From Rubritepida sp. (GTDB taxonomy: Bacteria; Pseudomonadota; Alphaproteobacteria; Acetobacterales; Acetobacteraceae): a stretch of 15,353 nt of DNA. This document shows positions 7,247 through 14,865 of the stretch, one piece after another. The number at the start of each line of letters is the position of its first letter. Position 1 is the first letter of the stretch. Made by a program: the position numbers and the translations under genes. A model generated the notes under the pieces. That model was not told where the DNA came from. It worked only from the letters and a program-made list of their open reading frames with translations, and did no database searches. The stretch covers positions 1 to 15,353 of the forward strand of contig JAQGHZ010000690.1 of assembly GCA_028291485.1 (NCBI GenBank), written 5' to 3'.

Positions 7247-7669
7247 GGGGAGAAGCCGCTGAAAAGGCCCCTCGCACTTTGCACCCCGATGTTACCCCGA
7301 GGCTATGGCAAGGCTTCGTATAAAAGCTTCCATAAAAAGCTATTTTCGCATGATGTAGGCGCAGGCGTGCTCTACGGCTCCGCGTGATGCCCGTCACACA
7401 CAGACGGAGCGTGGCGAGGGCTTCAGGAGGGTCCTGGAGGGCCTTCGCAAACTTGGCCAGGGGGGGATTGCCGGAAAGACGACGTCCACGCGCTCCAGAG
7501 GTCTCGGGCGCCAGTCGGCACCCCGCCCCCGCCATTGTACTCAGCCGACAGCCGCCAGCTTCGCCGCAGAGTTCGCCTTGCCTTCGTGGCCGAGGCAGTA
7601 GGCTCCCCAATTCTCCATAGCAGGCAGCCGGCGCTCTAAACGACCAACAGGCTGAGTGTCGTGCCGGCA
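7247..7669. other. No recognisable gene; degenerate junction sequence
   Basis: About 420 bp between the IS remnant and the TetR remnant. Frames are open for up to about 80 codons on either strand, as expected in GC-rich DNA, but none gives a recognisable family. One reading starts at ATG 7304 with MARLRIKASIKSYFRMM and stops after 17 codons; it has no support. The minus strand has CGGGGTAACATCGGGGT near 7283-7299 (a spaced CGGGGT repeat). AGCTT (7325-7329) and AAGCT (7337-7341) could form a weak hairpin before ATTTT. Confidence 0.4.
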
Positions 7670-7793
7670 GACTGTTCGCGGCCGCATAGCCTTCCCGCAG
7701 GAAGACCTCTTCGGCCGCCTGAACCAGGACGCGTCGGCGCTCCGGCTCCGGGCTACGCCGCGGGCGGCCTCGCTCGTCGCCCGTGTCATGTCA
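7670..7793 (-). pseudogene. TetR/AcrR-family regulator, N-terminal fragment
   Basis: Read leftward from 7784, the minus strand gives TGDERGRPRRSPEPERRRVL followed by VQAAEEVFLREGYAAA. This is the positively charged arm and first helix of a TetR-family DNA-binding domain. The expected helix-turn-helix continuation (GVSK-x-TLY and beyond) is missing: similarity stops near 7675 and unrelated sequence follows. No start codon serves this frame. The ATG at 7794 (overlapping the efflux gene's TGA as ATGA) stops after two codons, and ATG 7789 is in another frame, so a frameshift near the start is likely. It lies at the 3' end of the RND operon and may once have been its co-transcribed repressor. It cannot be functional. 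Confidence 0.6.
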
Positions 7794-9257
7794 TCGCTGG
7801 GTGGCCACCTGGACCGCCGGCGCGGTGCGCTCGTTCCAGCCGCCGCCCAGCACCTTGTACAGAGTGACGAGGTTCTGCAGCCGTTGCAGCCGCAAGGTGA
7901 TCAGGTCCTGCTGGGCCATGTAGAGCTGGCGTTGGGAATCGAGCGGAGACTGGAAGGTGTCCAGCCCGCTGCGGAAGCGCAGCAGCGAAAGCTGATAGGC
8001 CTCGTCATAGGACTGGGTCAGGGCGCGCTGCGCCTGGATCTGCTGGTCATAGGTGCCGCGCGCGGCAAGCGAATCCGAGACTTCGCGGAAGGCGGTCTGG
8101 ATCGCTCTCTCGTAGGTGGCGATCTGCTGATTGTTCTGCAGATGGGCGTAGTCCAGGTTCGCGAAATTGGTGCCGCCGTTGAAGATCGGCACGCTGATGG
8201 TCGGGGCGAAGCTCCAGGCGGCGGCGCCCGGGACGAAGAGCCGGGTGAGGCTGCCGCTCCCCACGCCGGCGCTGCCGGTCAGGGTGATGGAGGGGAAGAG
8301 GGCGGCGCGGGCGGCGCCGATATTGGCATTGGCCGCTTTCAGATTGTGCTCGGCGGCCAGCACGTCCGGCCGGCGGGTCAGCAGGTCCGAGGACAGGCCC
8401 CCGGGGATGTCGGCGATCAGCGGCGCATCAAGCGAGCCGCTGGGCGCCGTGTCGGGTGTGACCGGTTGGCCCAGCAGCAGAGCGAGCGCGTTCTCGTCCT
8501 GCGCCTGTTGACGGATATAGGCGGCGAGGTTGGCGCGCGCCTGCTCGACCGAGGTGCGCGCCTGGGCCAGCGCAACGGCGGTGGCGTTGCCGCCTCCGAA
8601 GCTCGTCTCGGTCAGGCGGTAGGAGTCTTCCTGGTTGCTCAGGGTGTCGCGGGTCAGGGCGATCAGGTCGCGGTCGGCCACCAGGGCGAGCCAGGCATTG
8701 GTGACCTGGGCGATCAGGCTGATCTGGGTGGATCGGCGGGTTTCCTCGTAGCCGAGATACTGCTCGAAGGCCTGCTGGGTGAGGCTGCGCACGCGCCCGA
8801 ACAGGTCGATTTCCCAGGAGACCGAGCTGATCCCGGCATTGAAGGTGCGAAGGATGAACGGTCTGGACGAGCCCGTGGCAAAGCTTTCCCCGGCCGGGAA
8901 ACGCTGGGCGGTCTCGCTGGCCCCGGCGGCGACGCTGGGGAAGATGCCGCCACGCTGGGCGCGGAACTGCGCCTCGGCAGACGCGGCGTTGAGGGCAGCG
9001 ATGCGCAGGTCCCGGTTGTTGGCAAGCGCAACCCCGATGGCGCGCTGGAGCTTCGGGTCGCGGAACACGTCGCGCCACCCCAGCATATCGGCGGTGACAT
9101 TGGGATTGCCGGTCGCCTGCGGCGGCTGACGATAGGCCGGGCCCTCCGGCCATCCAGCCGGGATCGGCGCGGCCGGCCGGAGGTAGTCCGGGATCAGGCT
9201 GCAGCCGGCGAGCAGCAGCACCGCGAGCGAAAGGGCGGGAAGGTTGCGCATGGTCAT
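7791..9257 (-). CDS. RND efflux outer-membrane factor lipoprotein (OprM/NodT type)
   Basis: This 488-residue protein matches the family's usual length. An N-terminal signal with lipobox LLLAGC (lipidated Cys19) is followed by SLIPDYLRP, the typical start of OprM-like proteins. Two internally similar halves contain the usual motifs WEIDLFGR near residue 150 and, in the second half, NLKAANANIGAARAALFPSI and SVPIFNGG. It forms the trimeric outer-membrane channel of a tripartite pump. ATG 9257 overlaps the pump gene's stop as ATGA, and an in-frame ATG at 9251 is also possible. The gene ends at TGA 7793-7791 against the TetR remnant. The outer-membrane component is complete. Confidence 0.93.
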   Translation of the reverse strand: MTMRNLPALSLAVLLLAGCSLIPDYLRPAAPIPAGWPEGPAYRQPPQATGNPNVTADMLGWRDVFRDPKLQRAIGVALANNRDLRIAALNAASAEAQFRAQRGGIFPSVAAGASETAQRFPAGESFATGSSRPFILRTFNAGISSVSWEIDLFGRVRSLTQQAFEQYLGYEETRRSTQISLIAQVTNAWLALVADRDLIALTRDTLSNQEDSYRLTETSFGGGNATAVALAQARTSVEQARANLAAYIRQQAQDENALALLLGQPVTPDTAPSGSLDAPLIADIPGGLSSDLLTRRPDVLAAEHNLKAANANIGAARAALFPSITLTGSAGVGSGSLTRLFVPGAAAWSFAPTISVPIFNGGTNFANLDYAHLQNNQQIATYERAIQTAFREVSDSLAARGTYDQQIQAQRALTQSYDEAYQLSLLRFRSGLDTFQSPLDSQRQLYMAQQDLITLRLQRLQNLVTLYKVLGGGWNERTAPAVQVATQR

Positions 9258-12200
9258 TCCGCCGGTAGGGGCGCGGGTTGCGGCGCCCCCTCCCCTTCGC
9301 CGCGCCGCTTCACGCGGAACAGCTTCAGCACCACCACAAAGAAGAGCGGCACGAAGAAGATCGCGAGCACCGTGCCGCCGACCACGCCGCCGATGACCCC
9401 GGTGCCAATGGCATTCTGGCCGCCGGAGCCGGCGCCGGTACTGATGGCAAGTGGCAGCACACCGAGGACGAAGGCCAGCGAGGTCATGATGATGGGCCGG
9501 AGGCGTTGGCGCGCGGCGGTGATCGCCGCCTCGGCAAGGCCGACGCCGCGATCGAAATCCTCCTTGGCGAATTCGACGATGAGGATGGCGTTCTTGCCTG
9601 CGAGGCCGATGGTGGTGAGCAGCCCGACCTGGAAATAGATGTCGTTGGCGAGGCCCCGGAACAGCGTGGCGAGGATGGCGCCGAGAATGCCAAGCGGCAC
9701 CGCCAGCATCACCGCCGCGGGGATCGCCCAGCTCTCGTAGAGCGCGGCGAGGCAGAGCAGGACGACGATCAGCGAGATGGCGAAGAGGGCGGGCGCCTGC
9801 GCGCCGGAGGCGCGTTCCTCATAGGAGGTGCCGGTCCAGTCGAAGCCCACGCCTGGCGGCAGTTGGCTGGCCAGGCGCTCCATTTCCGCCATCGCCTCGC
9901 CGGTGGTGTGGCCCGGGGCGGCCTGGCCCAAGATCTCGAAGGAGGACACGCCGTTGTAGCGTTCCAGCTTGGGCGACCCGTAGCCCCATTGCGCGGTGCC
10001 GAAGGCCGCGAAGGGCACCATCTGGCCGGAACTGTTCCGCACATACCAGCGGTCGAGATCCTGCGGCAGCATGCGGGACTGGGCGTCGCCCTGCATGAAG
10101 ACGCGCTTGACCCGGCCGCGATCGAGGAAGTCGTTGATATACATCGAGCCCCAGGCGGCGGAGAGAGTATTGTTGATGTCGGCAACCGAGAGGCCGAGGG
10201 CGCTCGCCTTCTCCCAGTCGATTTCCAGCCGGTATTGCGGCTCGTCATCCAGGCCGTTGGGGCGCACGCCGGCAAGGATCGGGCTTTGCGCGGCAAGGGC
10301 GAGCAGCTGGTTTCGCGCTGAGAACAGCCGCTCGTGGCCGACGCCACCGCGGTCCAGCAGCTCGAAGTCGAAGCCGGTGGCGTTGCCGAGCTCGATGATG
10401 GCGGGCGGGGGGAAGGCGAAGATCATCGCGTCCGGATAGCCGCCGAAGCGGCGCATCACGCGCCCCGCGAGAGCCTGTACCCGGTTCTGCTGGCCGGGCC
10501 GTTCGCTCCAGTCCTTCAGGCTGACGAAGGCAAGACCGGAATTCTGGCCCCGGCCGCCGAAGCTGAAGCCGCCGATGGTGAAGACGGAACTCACCGTCTC
10601 CGCCTCGTCGTGCAACAGATAGTCGCGCACCAGAGCGAGCGCGTGCTCCGTGCGATCGAAGGTGGCACCGGGCGGGGCGACGACCTGCACGAACATCACG
10701 CCCTGGTCCTCGTCCGGCAGGAAAGCGCCGGGGATGCGGGTGAAGCCGACTCCCAGGCCGACCAGGAGCAGGGCGTAGATCAGCATGAGGCGGAACGGGC
10801 GCTTCAGGATGCCCCGCACGCTGCGGATATAGCCCTTGTTCGTGCGGTTGAAGCCGCGGTTGAACCAGCCGAAGAAGCCGCGCTTCTCGGCTGCGCCTTG
10901 CTGGGGCGGCTTGAGCAAGGTGGCGCAGAGCGCCGGCGTGAAGATCAGCGCCACCAGCACCGAGAGCGCCATGGCGGTGGCGACGGTGATGGAGAACTGG
11001 CGGTAGATCACGCCGGTGGAGCCGCTGAAGAACGCCATCGGCAGGAAGACGGCGGCGAGCACCATGGCGACGCCGACCAGCGCGCCGCTGATCTGGTCCA
11101 TGGAGCGGCGCGCCGCCTCCTTCGGCGAGAGCTTCTCCTCCTCCATCACGCGCTCGACGTTCTCCACCACCACGATGGCGTCGTCCACCAGCAGGCCGAT
11201 CGCCAGCACCATGCCGAACATGGTCAGCGTGTTGATCGTGAACCCTGCGGCGGCGAGCATCGCAAAGGTGCCGAGCAGCACCACCGGCACCGCGATGGTG
11301 GGAATCAGCGTTGCGCGAAAGCTCTGCAGAAACAAGAACATCACCAGGAAGACGAGGACCACGGCTTCCACCAGGGTCTTCACCACTTCCTGGATGGAGA
11401 TGCGCACGAAGGGCGTGGTGTCGTAGGGATAGATGACCTCCAGCCCCGGCGGAAAGGTGGGACGGAGCTGCTCGATGGTGGCGCGCACCGCGCGTACGGT
11501 GTCGAGCGCATTGGCGCCGCTCGCCAGCTTGAGGCCGATGGCGGCGGCAGGCTGGCCGTTGTACGAGCGGGTGGTGGTGTAGTTCTCGCCGCCGAGCTCG
11601 ATGTGCGCGATGTCGCGCAGCCGCACCTGGGCGCCGTCCGGCAGCACCTTCAGCAGGATGGCGCCGAACTGCTCCGGCGTGCGCAGATAGGAGGGGCCGA
11701 TGAGGGTGGCGTTGAGCTGCTGGCCCGGCACCGCGGGCCGCGCGCCGAGCTCGCCGGAGGCGATCTGCACGTTCTGCGCCTGGACGGCGATAGTGACGTC
11801 GCCTGGCGTCAGGCCGTAGTTGTTCAGCTTCGCCGGGTCCAGCCAGATACGCATGGCGTATTGCGGGCCGAACAGCTGGTAGTCGCCGACTCCGGACGCG
11901 CGGCTCAGGGGGTCCTGCAGGTTGGAGGCGATGAAGTCGGCGATGTCGTCGCTGCTCATCCGCCCGTCGGTGGAGGTGAAGCCAGGCACGATCAGGAAGT
12001 TCCGCGTGGCCTTGGCAACGGTGATGCCCTGCTGCTGCACCGTCTGCGGCAGGCGCGGCTGAGCCAGGGACAGCTTGTTCTGCACCTGCACCTGCGCGGT
12101 GTCGGGATCGGTACCCTGGGCGAAGTACAGGGTGATGATGGCAGTGCCGTCCTTGTCGCTTTCCGAGGTGAAGTAGAGCAGGTGGTCAAGGCCGCTGAGC

Positions 12201-12403
12201 TGCTGCTCGATCACCTGCACCACCGTACTCTCCACGGTTTCCGCCGAGGCGCCGGGATAGGTGGCGGTGATGGAGATCGAGGGCGGCGCGACCAGGGGAT
12301 ACTGCGCGACCGGCAGGCTGCGGATGGCAAGCGCGCCCGCCAGCATCAGCGCGATGGCGAGCACCCAGGCGAAGACAGGGCGGTCGATGAAGAAACGCGA
12401 CAT
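9254..12403 (-). CDS. RND multidrug efflux pump, inner-membrane subunit (AcrB/MexB type)
   Basis: A full-length HAE-1 pump of 1049 residues (AcrB has 1049). It opens with MSRFFIDRPVFAWVLAIALM. The proton-relay residues are present: LLVDDAIVVVEN with Asp407 and Asp408 (exactly AcrB numbering) and GLAGKNAIL with Lys937 (AcrB Lys940). Two six-helix membrane halves flank two large periplasmic loops, including the SGLDHLLYFTSES segment of the porter domain. It should export drugs, dyes, detergents or solvents by proton antiport. The start ATG at 12403 has GAGGA about 7 nt upstream, overlapping the adaptor gene's stop, and the gap between the two genes is 10 nt. Substrates cannot be predicted. The very long open frames on the opposite strand (for example 10334-12484) are composition artefacts. 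Confidence 0.96.
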   Translation of the reverse strand: MSRFFIDRPVFAWVLAIALMLAGALAIRSLPVAQYPLVAPPSISITATYPGASAETVESTVVQVIEQQLSGLDHLLYFTSESDKDGTAIITLYFAQGTDPDTAQVQVQNKLSLAQPRLPQTVQQQGITVAKATRNFLIVPGFTSTDGRMSSDDIADFIASNLQDPLSRASGVGDYQLFGPQYAMRIWLDPAKLNNYGLTPGDVTIAVQAQNVQIASGELGARPAVPGQQLNATLIGPSYLRTPEQFGAILLKVLPDGAQVRLRDIAHIELGGENYTTTRSYNGQPAAAIGLKLASGANALDTVRAVRATIEQLRPTFPPGLEVIYPYDTTPFVRISIQEVVKTLVEAVVLVFLVMFLFLQSFRATLIPTIAVPVVLLGTFAMLAAAGFTINTLTMFGMVLAIGLLVDDAIVVVENVERVMEEEKLSPKEAARRSMDQISGALVGVAMVLAAVFLPMAFFSGSTGVIYRQFSITVATAMALSVLVALIFTPALCATLLKPPQQGAAEKRGFFGWFNRGFNRTNKGYIRSVRGILKRPFRLMLIYALLLVGLGVGFTRIPGAFLPDEDQGVMFVQVVAPPGATFDRTEHALALVRDYLLHDEAETVSSVFTIGGFSFGGRGQNSGLAFVSLKDWSERPGQQNRVQALAGRVMRRFGGYPDAMIFAFPPPAIIELGNATGFDFELLDRGGVGHERLFSARNQLLALAAQSPILAGVRPNGLDDEPQYRLEIDWEKASALGLSVADINNTLSAAWGSMYINDFLDRGRVKRVFMQGDAQSRMLPQDLDRWYVRNSSGQMVPFAAFGTAQWGYGSPKLERYNGVSSFEILGQAAPGHTTGEAMAEMERLASQLPPGVGFDWTGTSYEERASGAQAPALFAISLIVVLLCLAALYESWAIPAAVMLAVPLGILGAILATLFRGLANDIYFQVGLLTTIGLAGKNAILIVEFAKEDFDRGVGLAEAAITAARQRLRPIIMTSLAFVLGVLPLAISTGAGSGGQNAIGTGVIGGVVGGTVLAIFFVPLFFVVVLKLFRVKRRGEGEGAPQPAPLPAE

Positions 12404-12413
12404 GGCGTGATCC

Positions 12414-13652
12414 TCAGCGGGGGGCTTGAGGCTGGCCGGCTTGCGCCGTGCCGCTGCTCGGACGTTCGAACTGCTCTACGGTGACCTCGTTGGCGGTGAC
12501 GTGGGTGCCGGGGCGGGCGAGCTGCACGCCCTCGACGATCACGCGCTCGCCATTCTGCAGGCCGTCGGTCACCAGCCATTTGTTGCCTATGGCGCGGTCG
12601 GCGCGGATGGTGCGCTGCTCCACCGTATCATCGGGCTTGACGACCAGGGCGGTGGCCTCGCCACGCGGGTTGCGGATGACCCCCTGCTGCGGCACCAGCA
12701 TGGCGTTGACGACACCTTCATCGAGCCGCGCGCGCACGAACATGCCGGGCATCAGCACGCCGTCAGGGTTGGGGAAGACCGCGCGCAAAACGACCGAGCC
12801 GGTGCCCTGGTCCACCATGACCTCGGAGAATTGCAGGCGGCCGGGATGGTCGTATTCGGTGCCGTCCTCGAGCACGAGATGCAGTTCCGCCTGATTGTCG
12901 CCGACGCGGCGCAAGGTGCCGCTGGCAAGCTCGCGCCGCAGCAGCAGCAGGGTGGAGCTGGGCTGGGTGACATCCACATAGATCGGGTCGAGCTGGGTGA
13001 CGGTGACGAGCGAGCTGGCCTGGTCCCCCGTGACGAGCGCGCCGGCAGTGACGCTGGAGCGGCCGGTACGCCCATCGATAGGCGAATTGACGCGGGTGTA
13101 GTCCAGGTTGATGCGCGCGGTATCCACCTGCGCCTTGGCAGAATTGACGTCGGCCTGTGCCTGCCTGAGCGCCGCGACGGCGCTGTCGTAATCCTGCTGA
13201 CTGACGGCGCGGGCGCGCACGAGCGGGCCGTAGCGATCGACGGTGATCTGCGCCTGGGCCGCGGTGGCTTCCGCCCTCGCGAGGGCCGCCTGCGCGCTAT
13301 CCAGCGAGGCCTGATAAGGCGCGGGATCAATCTGGTAGAGTTGCTGCCCAGCCTTCGCGTCCTGCCCTTCGGTGAACAGCCGGTCGCGGATGACGCCGCT
13401 GACCTGCGGGCGGACTTCCGCCACCCCATAGGCACTGGTGCGTCCGGGCAGCTCGGTTGTAATGGGCACCGGCTGCAAATTCAGCGCGACCACGGTGACA
13501 TTGGGTGGCGGCGGGGCATGTGCGGCCGCTTGTGACTTCTCATCGCAGCCGCCGAGGAGCAGCGCGCCAACAAGTGGAAGCACGCACAGCACCGACCGGC
13601 GATACACGACGAGGTGGAGCGAGGAGCGGGGATCGCAGAACTCACGGTGCAT
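12414..13652 (-). CDS. RND efflux periplasmic adaptor (AcrA/MexA type) lipoprotein
   Basis: The membrane-fusion protein of the pump, 412 residues from ATG 13652. A signal peptide with lipobox LLLGGC puts the lipidated cysteine at 36. VRPQVSGVI and the QLYQIDPAPYQASLDSA segment mark the first lipoyl half, followed by an alpha-hairpin coiled coil (ARAEATAAQ through AKAQVDTA), then the second lipoyl and beta-barrel parts (TRVNSPIDGRTGRS, VMVDQGTGSVVLRAVFPNPD). ATG 13652 is chosen because GGAAAG precedes it by about 6 nt. GTG 13607 would give a more standard signal length (cysteine 21, 397 residues) but has no obvious ribosome site. The frame stays open upstream to 14231, but that stretch lacks similarity and covers a pseudogene in another frame. 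It is the first gene of the efflux operon. Confidence 0.92.
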   Translation of the reverse strand: MHREFCDPRSSLHLVVYRRSVLCVLPLVGALLLGGCDEKSQAAAHAPPPPNVTVVALNLQPVPITTELPGRTSAYGVAEVRPQVSGVIRDRLFTEGQDAKAGQQLYQIDPAPYQASLDSAQAALARAEATAAQAQITVDRYGPLVRARAVSQQDYDSAVAALRQAQADVNSAKAQVDTARINLDYTRVNSPIDGRTGRSSVTAGALVTGDQASSLVTVTQLDPIYVDVTQPSSTLLLLRRELASGTLRRVGDNQAELHLVLEDGTEYDHPGRLQFSEVMVDQGTGSVVLRAVFPNPDGVLMPGMFVRARLDEGVVNAMLVPQQGVIRNPRGEATALVVKPDDTVEQRTIRADRAIGNKWLVTDGLQNGERVIVEGVQLARPGTHVTANEVTVEQFERPSSGTAQAGQPQAPR

Positions 13653-13904
13653 CGTCGTCTTTCCGATGGATGAAAGCCGCTCCGATTCCTTGGTGGGAAA
13701 CATCGCGAACAGGAACGAGGCAGTCGGCAGTAGCTCAGCTCGATCAGGCAACGGAAAGTCCCGCTCCACAGACCACGTCAAAGGCGGCGCCATGAACTCA
13801 GGCGACGCTGGGTCGACGATGCAGCGCTTCAGGATCGCGTCGATCTCCCTTTTGCTCCCCTCGTCGATATGCCCGCCGTCGATTTCGCCGATCGGGTCGA
13901 GCTG
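13653..13904 (-). other. Leader region upstream of the efflux operon
   Basis: This region should contain the promoter and any operator of the RND operon on the minus strand, but I cannot pick out a convincing -35/-10 pair or a clear palindromic operator. In the adaptor gene's own frame the sequence is open without stops (for example EGSKREIDAILKRCIVDPAS and AMFPTKESERLSS). This may be chance in GC-rich DNA or the tail of another decayed gene. Confidence 0.35.
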
Positions 13905-14325
13905 GTCGGGGTGCCCTGCATGTCCGCCTCGTCGACAGGTGCGTGATATGCCGTGCGCATCTTGTTGACTTCCTCCAGCCAGACGGCGGCCGACGGGCGG
14001 GGCTGATTCAGCCATGCCCGCCGAGTGGCAGGACGAGCAGTTGCCGGTCTGCGCCCGAACCGTCCGGAAAGGTCCGGTCTCCGTTGAGCAACTCGATCGA
14101 GACATTGCGCAGCGGCAGATTCGGGCCGCCGTCTGATACCGAAGCCGGCGGCAGGTCGGGAGCAGCGGTCGGATGACCGTTCCCCGGACCGCGGGCCTGC
14201 GTCGCGCCCTGCGCGTTTCGTACATCCTCACGCGAAGGGGGAGCCATATGGCTCGGCCTGCCGTGCAGGAAGGGCGTAGTGCCAGTCACGTCCACCAAGT
14301 TGTAGCCGAAGCTCCGGAAGGCCAT
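13905..14325 (-). pseudogene. Cytochrome c subunit remnant, sulfite dehydrogenase (SorB)-like
   Basis: ATG 14325 has AAGGGAG about 6 nt upstream. From it the frame runs to SIELLNGDRTFPDGSGAD (ending at 14047) and then stops at TGA. A shift of one frame at that point restores TGNCSSCHSAGM, with heme-binding CSSCH at 14039-14025. A second shift near 13997 restores SAAVWLEEVNKMRTAYHAP then VDEADMQG. CxxCH followed by W-x-x-EV-x-KM-x-x-x-Y-x-AP is the pattern of the monoheme cytochrome subunit of periplasmic sulfite dehydrogenases. At least two frameshifts, an aberrant N-terminus without a clean signal peptide, and a lost C-terminus make it a pseudogene. The gene upstream ends 12 nt before it, as in a two-gene operon. 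Confidence 0.55.
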
Positions 14326-14337
14326 GTTCCGCTCCCT

Positions 14338-14403
14338 TCAGGCGACCTGGACCGCAAGGGTCTCGGTCACGTAGCGTATGAAACCAGCACCGTTCAGCTG
14401 GTT
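14338..14403 (-). pseudogene. C-terminal tail of a SorA-like molybdoenzyme
   Basis: The minus strand reads NQLNGAGFIRYVTETLAVQV then Ala and TGA (14340-14338). N-x-x-GF-x-R-x-V-x-E-T followed by a short beta strand is how molybdopterin sulfite-oxidase-type proteins end (dimerisation domain). A TAG at 14406-14404 interrupts the frame directly upstream, and nothing recognisable precedes it. It is placed immediately before the cytochrome remnant with a ribosome site overlapping its stop, matching a sorA-sorB arrangement. With only about 20 residues of evidence the assignment relies mostly on context. Confidence 0.4.
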
Positions 14404-14406
14404 CTA

Positions 14407-14865
14407 CCGTCTGGGCCACGCAGTCAGTGAGATGCGATCGATTAAGCGGGCAGCATCGGAGGGATGGCGCCGCAGGCGGCGATCGAATTCACTGGTGATG
14501 CGGTTTACCAGCGGGCCTCCACACTGCTCCATCCTACCTAGGTTGGATGTGCTGCTACGTTGGTGTGCTGGACCCATACCAAGGTGTCGGTGCCAGTCGA
14601 CTGGCCTCCATGGCACCGTGCGGATTGAGAACAGGGGCCATCGATGTCGACCGCGGTATGGACGCTTTGCAGCCCACGATCCGCTCGCCGCGTTGTACCT
14701 TGCCCAGAGCCGTGGCGCCTGGCGATGGCGATGGCGATGGCGATGCCGAACTCGAAGAGGATGGCACGCTTGCCGGCGAGATCCGCTCCCACCGCGGCGA
14801 TGGATCGTCCTTCAGCGCCGCCACTGACCTGATTATGCTCCGCCCCAATGGCTTGGTATCCGACC
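14407..14865. other. No confident gene; decayed sequence
   Basis: About 460 bp between the two divergent pseudogene groups. A plus-strand open frame (14547-14873) contains DAELEEDGTLAGEIRSHRGD then GSSFSAA, which has protein-like character (alternating acidic turns and strands), but I cannot name a family and its start lacks a ribosome site. The opposite strand is open over much of the same stretch. I see no RNA gene. Confidence 0.35.
14721..14744 (+). repeat. (GGCGAT)4 hexanucleotide tandem repeat
   Basis: Four perfect copies of GGCGAT, which would encode alternating Gly-Asp on the plus strand or Ile-Ala on the minus strand. Such tracts can change length by slippage. It lies in sequence with no confident gene. 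Confidence 0.9.

Noticed and set aside
7325..7346. Possible intrinsic terminator AGCTT...AAGCT followed by ATTTT
   Set aside because: The stem is only 5 bp and A/T-rich, and the T-run is short and interrupted; too weak to call.
6300..7610. 436-codon minus-strand open frame crossing the GT2 gene and the IS remnant
   Set aside because: Covers genes and remnants on the other strand and has no recognisable domain or ribosome site.
7621..7660. tRNA-like fragment on the minus strand (GTTTAGAGCGCCGGC)
   Set aside because: Only a D-arm-like string; no acceptor stem, anticodon arm or T-arm can be found around it.
7656..9638. 660-codon plus-strand open frame opposite the outer-membrane factor
   Set aside because: Shadow of two well-supported minus-strand genes; composition is low-complexity Gly/Arg/Gln/Val with no motif.
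10334..12484. 716-codon open frame on the plus strand opposite the RND pump
   Set aside because: Antisense of a certain AcrB-type gene. The translation is rich in His, Gln, Arg, Glu and Gly, as expected from third-position GC bias, with no domain.
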